Source of the DNA: Annona cherimola
Taxonomy: Eukaryota > Streptophyta > Magnoliopsida > Magnoliales > Annonaceae
DNA length: 64,000 nt
Assembly: GCA_030490835.1 (NCBI GenBank)
Contig: CM059975.1
Coordinates: 58,519,174 to 58,583,173 of the forward strand
Direction of reading: 5' to 3'
The translations under genes were made by a program, and so were the position numbers. Position 1 is the stretch's first letter. Each line of letters opens with the position of its first letter. Shown here piece by piece: positions 11,538 to 22,756 of the stretch. The notes beneath the pieces were generated by a model, which ran no database searches, was not told the DNA's origin, and was given only the letters and a program-made list of their open reading frames with translations.

Positions 11538-12659
11538 TGTGATATCCCACATCGGTTAGGATTAGGGGGGGAGCCTGGGTTATAAATGAAGGCCGCCAGG
11601 TAACTTAGAGAGGCGCCTTTTGGGGAAAGACGGGATGCACGTGAACCCAAAGGGGCAAAACCGTGCGGGCCGAGGCCCAAAGCGGACAATACCTTACTGT
11701 TAGGCCTGGGGCGTTACAGCTACTAACATGTTTGTGGATATGTTTAAGGGATATACATTTGAAGAACATAAAGCATGGAAGGCCAAGTCGTTCCCCAAGT
11801 CGACTCCAAGTTCGACTTGAACGTGCCAAAACTGTCCAGAGTTGAAACGGGGAGAAGAACAAGTGAAGTCGCAGGCCAAGTCGACTCCACTTGCGACTTG
11901 GGAAGCCAAGTCGCAAACGAAGTCGACTCCAGCATCGACTTCAGTCGGAAGATTCACTCCAGAGCTGAATTTGGGATGGAAGAATGCCGAAGTCGCAGTC
12001 GAAGTCGACTCCAGTTGCGACTTGGGCGAAGTTGCAGGCGAAGTCGACCCCAAGTTCGACTTGATGTTATCAAAGCTCAAAGATGGAGTTTTCAAGTTCA
12101 TTCCAAGAGTCAACTTGAGTGTTCTCAAAACCAACTAAAAGGTGCAAGATCAACTTAAATAATCAAGTCATGAAGATCAATATGAATCAAAAGCAAGCAA
12201 GGTGTATATCATGCAAGATTCAAGTTCTCCTCAAGATTCACAAGGTTCAAGCTAATCCAAGAAGAATCAAAGACATGCTCTTCAAGATTGACAAGATCTA
12301 CAAGTATGAGGAGCCATTCTAGAATGAAATCAATTAAAGGAAAGAAGCCTAAGCAAAACAAAGCAATCTCCAAAGTCTTCAAGATCATCAAAGCCAACTG
12401 ACAAGGTGAAGTCGCACCCGAAGTCGACTTCACCTGCGACTTGGGTCAAGTCGATACCCAAGTCGACCCGACCTGGAACTTGAAATCGCTACGGAAAAGC
12501 GAAGTCGCACCCGAAGTTGACTCCATCTGCGACTTGGGCGAAGTCGCATCCGAAGTCGACTCCGCATGCGACTTGGGTCGCAACGGTCGGATATTATTCG
12601 AACGTTGGCGCATTAAATGCGCGCCACCTACCTTCAAACGTTCGGATTCCCTCCACAAT

Positions 12660-12667
12660 TATAAAAG
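12660..12667 (+). promoter_or_regulatory. TATA box of the copy 2 5' LTR
   Basis: TATAAAAG follows the AACGTT-armed inverted repeat (about 12600-12645), whose inner arms are GGCGCAT and ATGCGCGCC. Confidence 0.75.
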
Positions 12668-13340
12668 GCATTCATTGTGGACGAGGGAAGTAGCTGAGAA
12701 TCATTAAGTGTGCTTAACTCCTATATTCAAGAGCTCTAAAGAGATCAAGGCATTCAAGAAGGAAGAACTTTGCTTCAAGTTGCAAGAGCTACATTTCTGA
12801 ATCTTCAAAGCCTACATTACAAGTTCTTCTCTGCGCCAAATTGCTTCTACACATCTGTAAAGTGTAGACTTCTTTTATTATTTTTTTGTTTGTATTGAAC
12901 TTGATTTAGTTTGGGTAGCTAAGATCAAGTGTATGCAAAGTAGTGTGATTGGAGTGTGACTCATCACCTACTTGTGCAGTGTGTTGTTTATGCCCCCTAT
13001 AGCTGGAATCTAGAAGAGAGCATAAGCTCTAAGTTGTATATGCCCCCTAGAGCTTGAATCTAGAAGAGAGCGGAGACTCTAAGTGTATTCGAGGAATACA
13101 TAGTGGAACCCAAGTCACAACGGAGTGTGAGCTTGGAAGAGTGGAGTAGGAAAAGTTTGCCCGAACCACTATAAATCTTGTCTTCTGCTTCCTTTTACTG
13201 CTTCATCTTAATTGCTCTCTATTTGCTTTCAAAAGGGGATTAATCTTTCAAGGGGTTAAGATTTTTAATTTACCAAAGAATTTTTTAACCCAATTCACCC
13301 CTCCCCTCTTGGGTTTAGCCATCAACTCGGGACCAACAAG

Positions 13341-13353
13341 TGGTATCAGAGCA
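13341..13353 (+). other. Primer-binding site of Sirevirus copy 2
   Basis: TGGTATCAGAGCA lies two bases after the 5' LTR and is complementary in type to the 3' end of initiator Met tRNA. Confidence 0.9.
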
Positions 13354-13386
13354 GGTCTTTGAGTTTACCAAAGAGATCTTATTAAT

Positions 13387-15190
13387 ATGGCATCCCAATC
13401 TACTTCCGTTCCCGCATTTGCTGAAGGTCAATCCTTTACAAGGCCACCGTTGTTTGATGGGAACAATTTTGGATATTGGAAGCTTCGTATGAAGCAACTC
13501 ATCATGGCTACCGACATGGATTCTTGGATTGCTATCCAAGATGGAGTAACCTTGCCTACCGATGAAAGAGCTTCCAAATGGACCGATGAGGAAGTAAAAA
13601 TTGTTAAGAGCAATGCTAAAGCTATGAACTCACTATTTTGTACTCTTACTGCTTCTGAATATGATAGAGTATCCTCTTGCTTGACCGCCAAAGAGATATG
13701 GGATACGCTAACCTCTATCTATGAAGGAACTTCTCAAGTCCAAGGGACGAGAAGAAATATTTTGATTGGAGAACTAGAAAATTTTAGAATGCTAGAAACA
13801 GAAAATATTTCTGAAATGTTTGCTAGATTCTCAAAAATTACTAATGCTTTAAAAGGTCTTGGAAAGGCTATATCTGAATCTGAGCAGGTTATGAAGATTT
13901 TGAGAGCTCTACCCGAATCATGGACTCCAAAGATCACTGCGATAGAAGAAGCCAAGGACCTTAACACACTAAAGCTTGAAAACTTAATTAGCTCACTCAT
14001 GTCACATGAGTTAATCAAGAGAAGAAATGAAGATCAACACAGGGGCAAAAGAGCAATTGCCTTGAAAGCTGCACAAGACACGGACGACACCTCTTCTTCT
14101 CAAAATGACGACGAGATTGCCCTACTCACAAAACATTTCAGAAAATTTGTGAGGAAAGGCAAAAATTTCAGAAGTTTCAAGGAAAGAACTTCTAGAGAGA
14201 AGAAGAAAGATCCAACCAAATGCTACCGGTGCGGCGGTTCGGGACATATGCAAGCTCAATGTCCAACTCCCGAAGAAAGCAAGGCAAAAGAATAAAGAAA
14301 AGATCGAGGGGACAACAAAAGATTCCAAAGATACAAAGGAAGAGACATGTACGTGAATGACGAGGAATCTTCAACGAGTAGCTCCTCAACCGACGAAATA
14401 GAGGCGGAAGAATGTGCAAGAATTTGCTGCATGGCACAAATCGAGCAAGAAGAATAAACTACCTCAACAAAATGCACAAGTAATGAAGAGGTATGTTCCA
14501 AACTCTCCCATTCTAAATCAAGTTATTCTTCTTTTCAAGAATGCCTCAAATGTACTGAATTAGAAGAACTACAAACTGCATATGATTCATTATATGAAGA
14601 AATGAAGAAATTAGGAAGCAAGTTTACAATTAAGAAAAGACAATGTGATGCAGTAATAATCGTAAATGGTAAACTTGCAGAGAAATTAGACAAAATGAAA
14701 GAAGAAAATGATTTGCTGAAAAAGGAGAACGAATCATTAAATGAATCATTAGCTAAGTTCTCTAATCCAGGAGAAAGTGTTAAAATATTTCTGAATATGA
14801 CCTCCCAAACACATAAAAGCGGTCTTGGATATCATACATTTGAGCAAGGAGAAAGTAGCAAATCAAATGTGCAAATACTTGAGAAATATCAAACTAAAAC
14901 TGCATCTATATACAAGCCACAAAAGAAAAACTTTTAAGTGGACTAGAAGACCAACGATTGAACCATTGCATACTTGGAGGCCTACTCCAAGATTACCTAT
15001 GGTTTGTAATTTCTGCAATAAAATGGGTCATAAAACATACAAATGTAATTTTAAGAAATTATATGACCATGGTGAAAAATTAGTTTGGGTTCCAAGGGAC
15101 ACAAGATTTGGGCTTTCCAAGTTAGAACAACAAAGATTGATTTATATTACTAACCCAAATGGACCCATAAAATTGGTACCAAGGAGATAA
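13387..15190 (+). pseudogene. gag: Sirevirus gag, disrupted
   Basis: The ATG is the same as in copy 3. The frame shows the copia gag (UBN2-type) region (FDGNNFGYWKLRMKQLI, later ESWTPKITAIEEAKDL), a CCHC knuckle (CYRCGGSGHMQAQC), a coiled-coil segment and a second knuckle (CNFCNKMGHKTYKC). Lesions against copy 3 are TAA at 14293 and at 14455, both from a glutamine CAA, and an extra T near 14935 in a T-run that shifts the frame. A candidate splice donor GAG/GTATGT lies at 14490/14491, after codon 368, exactly where copy 3 has GAG/GTAAGT. Gag would form the capsid in the cytoplasm in an intact element. Confidence 0.92.
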
Positions 15191-15212
15191 GATTTACTTG
15201 CTTATTTTTCAG

Positions 15213-18200
15213 ACATGTTTTAAGGCAAAGGCAAATAATGAATGGTTCATGGATAGCGGTTGCTCAAGGCATATGACCGGTGAAAGAAGTTTATTTCATA
15301 AACTTAAGCCTTGCAACGATGGAATGGTTGCCTTTGGCAATAATGAAAAAGGTAAAATTAAAGATAAAGGAAATATATATAATATTTCAAATGCATGCAT
15401 GGAAGATGTTTTGTTTGTTGAAGGACTCAAACACAATTTAATGAGAATTAGCCAATTATGTGATAAAGGATACAAAGTTGTGTTTGAATCATCTATATGT
15501 AATGTATTTGATGAAGAACATATCATGTTTAGTGGTAAAAGACATGGAAATGTATATTTGGTTTCACTTGATGAATTAAATGGTCAATGTCTAATGGCCA
15601 TTGATAATGATCCATGGATTTGGCATAAAAGGCTTGGACATATAAACATGGGAAATATAAAGACCCTATGGAAAAATAGTTTGGTAGAAGGATTATCAAG
15701 ATTGAAATATGACAAGGACAAGATTTGTAAGGCATGTCAATTATCAAAACAACCCAAGATGCCTTTCTCTACCAAAAAGGAAATTTCCACCACTAGGCCA
15801 CTTGAATTGCTACACATGGATCTATACGGACCATCCGACATTTTAACCATTGGTGGAAAGAAATATGTATTTGTGATTGTTGATGATTTTTCAAGATTTA
15901 CATGGATAATTCTCTTAGCTAGCAAAGATGAAGTCTTCTCTATGTTTGCAACTTTTGTGAATTTGGTGCAAAATGAAAAACAAAGTACAATTGTAACCAT
16001 AAGAAGCGATCATGGTGGGGAATTCGAAAACAAACGATTCATAGAATATTGTAATGAAAAAGGAATTCACCACACATTTTCTGCACCAAGAACTCCACAA
16101 CAAAATGGAGTAGTTGAAAGGAAAAATAGAACTATACAAGAGATGGCTAGAACAATGCTAAATGAGAGCAATTTATCCAAGAAATTTTGGGGTGAAGCTG
16201 TAAGTACAGCTTGTCATGTTTTGAACCGAGTTACCATTCGAGCAATCTTGAAAAAGACCCCATATGAACTATGGAAAGGAAGGAAACCAAATATTTCTTA
16301 TTTTCATGTTTTTGGATGCACATGCTATGTTTTGAACAATGGAAAAACCAACTTAGGAAAACTAGATGCTAAAAGTGATGAGGCTATATTCCTTGGTTAC
16401 TCATCAAATAGCAAAGCATATAGAGTATTTAATAAACGAAACTAAGTTGTAGAAGAATCCATACATGTTGTATTTGATTAAATTAACCAAGCTCCGAGAA
16501 AGGAGGATGAACTAAGTGATGCAGATGAGATAAAAAGAAAAGAACAACCAAAGGAACTCGAGCTCAAGCCAGAAAATCTCATGGAGGAGGTAAGTGAAGG
16601 TAATGATTCTTACAAACCTCCAACTAATTTAAAGTTCAAAAATGCTCATCCAATTGAACAAGTTATTGGTAATGTATATGAAGGAGTGAAAACTAGAAGA
16701 TCAAAACAAAACATTTGTGGTCAATATGCTTTTGTATCAATAATTGAACCAAATACCATTGAACAAGCTCTCAATGATGAAAACTGGGTCATTGCAATGC
16801 AAGAAGAGCTAAACCAATTTGAAATGAACAATGTATGACATTTAGTTTCTAGACCAATTGATTGTACTGTTATTGGCACCAAGTGGGTCTTTAGGAACAA
16901 ATTAGATGAAAGTGGACTTGTAGTGAGAAACAAAGCTAGACTTGTGGCAAAGGGATACTCACAAGAAGAAGGAATAGATTTTGAGGAATCCTATGCCCCG
17001 GTGGCTAGATTGGAAGCAATTCGCATTTTACTAGCTTTTGCATCTCACATGAACTTTAAATTGTTTCAAATGGATGTTAAAAATGCATTTCTGAATGGAT
17101 ATATAAATGAAGAGGTGTATGTAGAACAACCACCTGGATTTGAGGAAAAAGATCAATCTAAATTTGTATACAAGTTAACCAAAGCACTATATGGATTAAA
17201 ACAAGCTCCAAGGGCTTGGTATGATCGATTGAGCAAATTTCTGATTGATCATGATTTTCAAAAAGGAAAGGTAGACACCACTTTGTTTATCAAATACAAA
17301 GAAAAGGATATATTGATTATTCAAATTTATGTTGATGATATCATTTTCGGTGCTACTAATGAAATTCTTTGTCAAGAATTTTCTGAGCTTATGCAGAAAG
17401 CATTTGAAATGAGCATGATGGGAGAACTAAATTTCTTCCTTGGACTGCAAATCAAGCAATTAAATGAAGAAATCTTCATCAACCAGTCCAAGTATATCAA
17501 AGAAATGCTGAAGAAGTTTGGCATGGAGAATAGCAAAGGAGCAAACACCCCTATGAGCTCAACAATTAAAATTGACAAAGATGAGAAAGGAAAAACAGTT
17601 GATTTAAAATGTATAGAAGCATGATAGGTTCGTTATTATATTTAACTGCTTCTAGGCCTGATATATTATTTAGTGTGTGTATGTGCTCTAGATTTCAATC
17701 ATGTCCAAAAGAATCACACTTGGTAGCTGTGAAAAGAATTTTCAGATACCTAGTTGACACTACCAATATAGGACTTTGGTATCCAAAGGGCTCTAATTTT
17801 GATCTAATCGGCTACTCGGATGCGGATTTTGCCGGTTACAAAGTAGATAGAAAGAGCACTAGTGGAACATGTCAGTTTCTTGGAAGCATGTTGGTTTCAT
17901 GGTTTTCAAGAAAAACTAGTGTTGCTCTATCTACGGCAGAAGCCGAATACATTGCCGCCCGGAGCTGTTGTGCTCAACTACTTTGGATGAAACAGCAACT
18001 TAGGGACTATGGCATAGATTTTAAAGATATACCCATTAAATGTGATAATACTAGTGCCATATGTTTAACTAAAAATCCAGTCTTGCATTCTAGGACCAAA
18101 CATATAGACCTTAGACATCATTTTATTAGAGAACATGTGGAAAATCATGATATATGTCTAGTATATGTAAGAACTGAGGATCAAGTTGTAGACACATTTA

Positions 18201-18268
18201 TAAAGCCCCTAGCGAAAGAAGCATTTTCTAAGATTAGAAATGACATAGGAATGATTGAATTAACTTAG
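15213..18268 (+). pseudogene. pol: Sirevirus pol, disrupted
   Basis: It starts after the acceptor-like TTATTTTTCAG and carries protease (DSGCSRHMTG), HHCC, integrase (MDLYGPS; RSDHGGEF; NGVVERK), RT (YVDD near 17330) and RNase H ([18 protein letters not shown]). Lesions are TAA at 16443 and 16479, TGA at 16836 (a Trp codon in copy 3), a one-base loss near 17610 that shifts frame, and a three-base loss in the RNase H region near 17913 (Gln missing). Protease to integrase is open for 415 codons. The nucleotide sequence is very close to copy 1 over its whole length, including RT, and differs from copy 3 mainly in the RT half. Confidence 0.94.
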
Positions 18269-18522
18269 CATAAACTTAGGGGGAGCACCTGTTTAGGGGG
18301 AGCAAACCCACCTATCTCTTTCTTAATCCTCTAACTTTTTGACATATTGATAAAAAGGGGGAGAAGAGTAGGATATGGTTGGGGAGAAGAGTTTGAATGT
18401 TTTCAACTTGAAAATTTGCATGAGCATATGTTTGTTGAATGTTAAAAGTATGTTATTCTTTTTTACGTTATTGAAAGGTATACACTCAAATCGATTTTGT
18501 CAATCATCAAAAAGGGGGAGAT
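18269..18522 (+). other. Polypurine tracts between pol and the 3' LTR
   Basis: No gene. There are G-rich runs of the AGGGGGAG type near 18278, 18295 and 18355. The final AAAAAGGGGGAGAT touches the LTR. Confidence 0.8.
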
Positions 18523-20214
18523 TGTTGGAAATATGTGGAAAACAAGTTAAATCTATGTTTTGATGATTAAACAAATCAATTTGAGTAAGTCTTGGCTACT
18601 AACATGTTTGTGGATATGTTTAAGGGATATACATTTGAAGAACATAAAGCATGGAAGGCCAAGTCGTTCCCCGAGTCGACTCCAAGTTCGACTTGAACGT
18701 GCCAAAACTGTCCAGAGTTGAAACGGGGAGAAGAACAAGTGAAGTCGCAGGCCAAGTCGACTCCACTTGCGACTTGGGAAGCCAAGTCGCAAACGAAGTC
18801 GACTCCAGCATCGACTTCAGTCGGAAGATTCACTCCAGAGCTGAATTTGGGATGGAAGAATGCCGAAGTCGTAGTCGAAGTCGACTCCAGTTGCGACTTG
18901 GGCGAAGTTGCAGGCGAAGTCGACCCCAAGTTCGACTTGATGTTATCAAAGCTCAAAGATGGAGTTTTCAAGTTCATTCCAAGAGTCAACTTGAGTGTTC
19001 TCAAAACCAACTCAAAGGTGCAAGATCAACTTAAATAATCAAGTCATGAAGATCAATATGAATCAAAAGCAAGCAAGGTGTATATCATGCAAGATTCAAG
19101 TTCTCCTCAAGATTCACAAGGTTCAAGCTAATCCAAGAAGAATCAAAGACATGCTCTTCAAGATTGACAAGATCTACAAGTATGAGGAGCCATTCTAGAA
19201 TGAAATCAATTAAAGGAAAGAAGCCTAAGCAAAACAAAGAAATCTCCAAAGTCTTCAAGATCATCAAAGCCAACTGACAAGGTGAAGTCGCACCCGAAGT
19301 CGACTTCACCTGCGACTTGGGTCAAGTCGATACCCAAGTCGACCCGACCTGGAACTTGAAGTCGCTACGGAAAAGCGAAGTCGCACCCGAAGTTGACTCC
19401 ATCTGCGACTTGGGCGAAGTCGCATCCGAAGTCGACTCCGCATGCGACTTGGGTCGCAACGGTCGGATATTATTCGAACGTTGGCGCATTAAATGCGCGC
19501 CACCTACCTTCAAACGTTCGGATTCCCTCCACAATTATAAAAGGCATTCATTGTGGACGAGGGAAGTAGCTGAGAATCATTAAGTGTGCTTAACTCCTAT
19601 ATTCAAGAGCTCTAAAGAGATCAAGGCATTCAAGAAGGAAGAACTTTGCTTCAAGTTGCAAGAGCTACATTTCTGAATCTTCAAAGCCTACATTACAAGT
19701 TCTTCTCTGCGCCAAATTGCTTCTACACATCTGTAAAGTGTAGACTTCTTTTATTATTTTTTTGTTTGTATTGAACTTGATTTAGTTTGGGTAGCTAAGA
19801 TCAAGTGTATGCAAAGTAGTGTGATTGGAGTGTGACTCATCACCTACTTGTGCAGTGTGTTGTTTATGCCCCCTATAGCTGGAATCTAGAAGAGAGCATA
19901 AGCTCTAAGTTGTATATGCCCCCTAGAGCTTGAATCTAGAAGAGAGCGGAGACTCTAAGTGTATTCGAGGAATACATAGTGGAACCCAAGTCACAACGGA
20001 GTGTGAGCTTGGAAGAGTGGAGTAGGGAAAGTTTGCCCGAACCACTATAAATCTTGTCTTCTGCTTCCTTTTACTGCTTCATCTTAATTGCTCTCTATTT
20101 GCTTTCAAAAGGGGATTAATCTTTCAAGGGGTTAAGATTTTTAATTTACCAAAGAATTTTTTAACCCAATTCACCCCTCCCCTCTTGGGTTTAGCCATCA
20201 ACTCGGGACCAACA
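18523..20214 (+). repeat. 3' LTR of Sirevirus copy 2 (1692 bp)
   Basis: It matches the 5' LTR minus the TRIM, with about seven differences. A TATA box (TATAAAAG) lies at 19536-19543, the 50-bp U5 duplication at about 19868-19967, and GTCGAC-rich blocks in U3. The open frames in this LTR are repeat artefacts. Confidence 0.95.
19536..19543 (+). promoter_or_regulatory. TATA box of the copy 2 3' LTR
   Basis: TATAAAAG in the same context as in the 5' LTR. Confidence 0.7.
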
Positions 20215-20219
20215 CTAGT

Positions 20220-20660
20220 ATCTAAGAAGTAAGAATAAAAAGATGAATTTAGCAAAAGAGACTTTCTATTTATAAAGATATGGATGAAATATATTTGAGG
20301 CAACGGTGTTCTTTGCTATAGAAATGAATTTGTTCATATTTATATATCAAGTATATATGGAAAGAAAGAAAATGGTTATTAGTAATCTTTCTATTGACAT
20401 GATTAAACGTATAATTTATCTTCATGTATATAAAAAAAATGTTATGCCTATTACCAAGAGTAATAGACTCAGTTAAGAGATAATGAAATAAATAGATTAC
20501 TACAAGTAGCTAGTCCTGACCTAGTACTAAGACAATTCGTTCTTAGTATGGGAATATGAGGCAAAAAAGGAAGTAGGAAAATATTGATAGGCAAAAGAAA
20601 ACTCAAATCAGAGTTGCGCAACAAAAGCATGATGATCCCATTTAAAATATATATAGGAAG
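20220..20660 (+). other. INT1 continued, non-coding
   Basis: It aligns with 48070-48535 of INT2. Close to the left edge INT1 lacks about 24 bp that INT2 has as a perfect hairpin. No credible gene is present. Confidence 0.6.
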
Positions 20661-21290
20661 AAAGTAGAGAAGAAATACCCCAGTTTGTAAGAATTGCAAA
20701 AAAAAATGGCATTACGGTGAGTGCCTACAGGGTTCAAGTAAATGCTATAAATGTGGTCAAGCAGGCCACGTGGCAAAGGATTGTGGAACAGCTAAGGCTA
20801 GAGAGATGAAATGTTCTATTGGTAGCCAAGTAGGACACATATCACCCCACTGTCCGAATAAACCGCAAAGAATTTCGGCACGTAGAAGGCCCGCTCAGCA
20901 AAGGACTCCTGCAATCGTCACTCAAGAAGGCACTGCAACAGACTCGGTGCATGTTTAGGCCTTGAATCGTACAAAATCTCAAGACCAAGAAGAAAAGATG
21001 ATTACAGGTATGATTTATATTTTGGGAAATTTAGCCGTAGCATTATTTGATTTAGGTACTACACATTCATTTATATCATACCAATAGGTAACCACACATG
21101 CACTGCAAGTAGAAGAAACAAGTAGCATAATCCATGTAGAATCTCTTGTCTATAGGTTAGCAAGTATCAATCAAATATATAAGTCATGGCCTACTTAGAT
21201 AGGATCAATGATATTGGAGGCCGACCTAATCCTACTACCCATAACTGAATTTGATGTAATACTTGGAATGAATTGGCTAAGCAGATAGGT
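20660..21290 (+). pseudogene. Chromovirus gag C-terminus and protease remnant (INT1)
   Basis: Two adjacent zinc-knuckle-like segments are visible near 20690-20860: CKKKWHYGEC, then CYKCGQAGHVAKDC, then a weaker HISPHC. This is the usual end of chromovirus gag. After TAG near 20956 the protease follows at about 21005-21290, with FDLGTTHSFIS (family norm FDSGATHSFIS, so DSG has become DLG) and later DVILGMNWL. A stop after SYQ near 21087 is shared with INT2, so it arose before the two internal copies separated. The product would be inactive. Confidence 0.75.
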
Positions 21291-22250
21291 ATGAGAGGAG
21301 TTTCCTCCATGATGAAGAGATAAGGATTAAGAATGGTGGAAATGAGGAAAAGAGTAAGAGGAAAGTAAAGATGACCTAATTGGTCTAGCACTAATGTTCC
21401 CACTAGGTAATACATATGTAGTAAGAAAGGGATAGAAAAAAAAAATTTAGTCTCTTCTGACTTTTTAATAATAAATGAATGCAGGATGTTTTGATATTTT
21501 ACATTGTATGCTAAAGTATACATGATAAAGAAAGGTAAGTAATTTATATATGATTTCGTTATGAATTATGTTCATGATAAATGAGAAAGGATGTGATAAA
21601 TGAGAAATGATGTGTTAAATGAGAAGGGATGTACCAATATGATTGATGGTTTGGAAATCATGTTTATGCTAATTATGATAATAGAATGATGTTGGCATGG
21701 ATATTATATTTAATGGACTTTTTGAAGTTGTGTAGAAACCATGTTTAAATGAGATTGTGCTAGTATACATGTTGATTTCTTAGCATAATGAAAAACAAAA
21801 TTTTTGGACATAAATTGTGATTAAAAATCAAAATATTATGATCAAGGAATGTTATATATGATAAGAATTAAATGAAATTTTCGTAGCCTAAATTCATGTT
21901 TAAAACATGAATTATAGAATTATATATATATTGATGGCTAAGAATAATATTTTTAGTCAATCGATCATGATTAATACATGACTAATAAAGTTAAGTATGT
22001 TGAATGAAAATGTTAAACAAAATATTTATTTTGTTATCAATCATGATAAATTCATGATTAATATACATGATGAAATTAAGTAGAGTAGTGATTTTGAAAG
22101 GAAATTATTATGAGTGATAATTTAAGAGATATCCATGTAAATAGTCAAGCCCTTATGATATAACAATAGCTATCAAGCAAGCATATAGATGACCCCATTT
22201 GAAGTCCTATAGGGACAAAAGTGTCGAACCCCACTAAATTGGGATAAGAT
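21291..22250 (+). other. INT1 spacer, no gene seen
   Basis: AT-rich sequence aligning with 49170-50110. This is where RT, RNase H and the integrase core should lie in a chromovirus, but no such motif is present in any frame. It contains short repeats of AAATGAGAAA/GGGATGT near 21575-21635. The deletion or replacement is the same in INT2. Confidence 0.55.
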
Positions 22251-22715
22251 AGGAGAAGGAAAGCTAGCCCGGATCTTTCAAGAGGAATGACAGAAAAAAG
22301 TACAGGTGATCCGTCAATACATAGTCACGGCTCAAAGCCGACAGAAAAGTTATACCAACTGTAAGAGAAAAGACTTAAAGATTCAAGTCGGAGATCATAT
22401 ATTTGTGATAGTAATGCCATTTAAAAGAGATCACGATATTTGAGAAAAGGAGTAAATTCAACCCAAGATACATAAGGCCATTTGAAGTATTAAAGAAAAT
22501 TTGCCAATTCATGGCCACTTAAATTATGAAGAAAGAACAGTTAGAATTTTGGACCACAAGGTAAAGAAGCTTCAGAATTGGAAGATTGAGTATGTCAAAT
22601 ATATATATATATAACAAAAAAATTTCAATAGAACCGATATGCAGAAACTGAAGCTACTTGGGAACTTCAAGAGGAAGTTAAGAGGAAATACTCCAACTTG
22701 TTTGAAGTATAGCAG
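22250..22715 (+). pseudogene. Integrase C-terminus and chromodomain tail remnant (INT1)
   Basis: Broken frames carry recognisable pieces of a chromovirus pol end. The clearest is near 22630-22710, reading AETEATWELQEEVKRKY and then a final FEV, which is the end of a chromodomain. Several stops and frame changes lie between pieces. In an intact element this region guides integration to marked chromatin. Confidence 0.6.
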
Positions 22716-22737
22716 GTTTCGAGACGAAACCTATTAT

Positions 22738-22756
22738 AAAAGGGGGGGGGGAGGAT
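22738..22756 (+). other. Polypurine tract before L2
   Basis: AAAAGGGGGGGGGGAGGAT runs directly into TGTGAAACT of L2. The matching tract before L3 is at 50618-50631. Confidence 0.8.

Larger units (their letters stand above)
11282..11718 (+). mobile_element. TRIM retrotransposon (437 bp)
   Basis: Two near-identical LTRs (11282-11461, 180 bp; 11538-11718, 181 bp) begin TGTGATATCCCACATCGG and end GGGGCGTTACA. They enclose a 76-bp internal region that starts with a primer site and ends with a purine tract. The 5-bp duplications GCTAC lie at 11277-11281 and 11719-11723. The LTRs differ by one base and one G in a G-run, so the insertion is very recent. It is absent from the 3' LTR of the host element. 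No coding capacity exists, so it must use enzymes from other elements. No 5S-like sequence is seen, so it is not a Cassandra element. Confidence 0.95.
11205..13338 (+). repeat. 5' LTR of Sirevirus copy 2, interrupted by a TRIM
   Basis: TGTTGG to CCAACA, matching the 3' LTR at 18523. It holds the same GTCGAC-rich blocks, a TATA box at 12660-12667, and a 50-bp tandem duplication in U5 (12991-13040 and 13041-13090, each starting TGCCCCCTA) that copies 1 and 3 have only once. The TRIM insertion lies in U3 about 80 bp from the LTR start, well upstream of the TATA box. Confidence 0.95.
11205..20214 (+). mobile_element. Sirevirus copy 2, complete ends, defective coding
   Basis: A full-length insertion with 5-bp target duplications CTAGT at 11200-11204 and 20215-20219, inside INT1. 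Both LTRs are 1692 bp once the TRIM in the 5' LTR is removed, and they differ at about seven positions by eye, which means a recent insertion. Gag and pol are present with at least seven inactivating changes. Only about 250 bp separate pol from the 3' LTR, so there is no env-position gene. Confidence 0.96.

Noticed and set aside
11235..11916. Open frames on both strands around the TRIM, some repeated twice
   Set aside because: They cover the two TRIM LTRs and the junction with the Sirevirus LTR. The duplication reflects the LTR pair, not genes.
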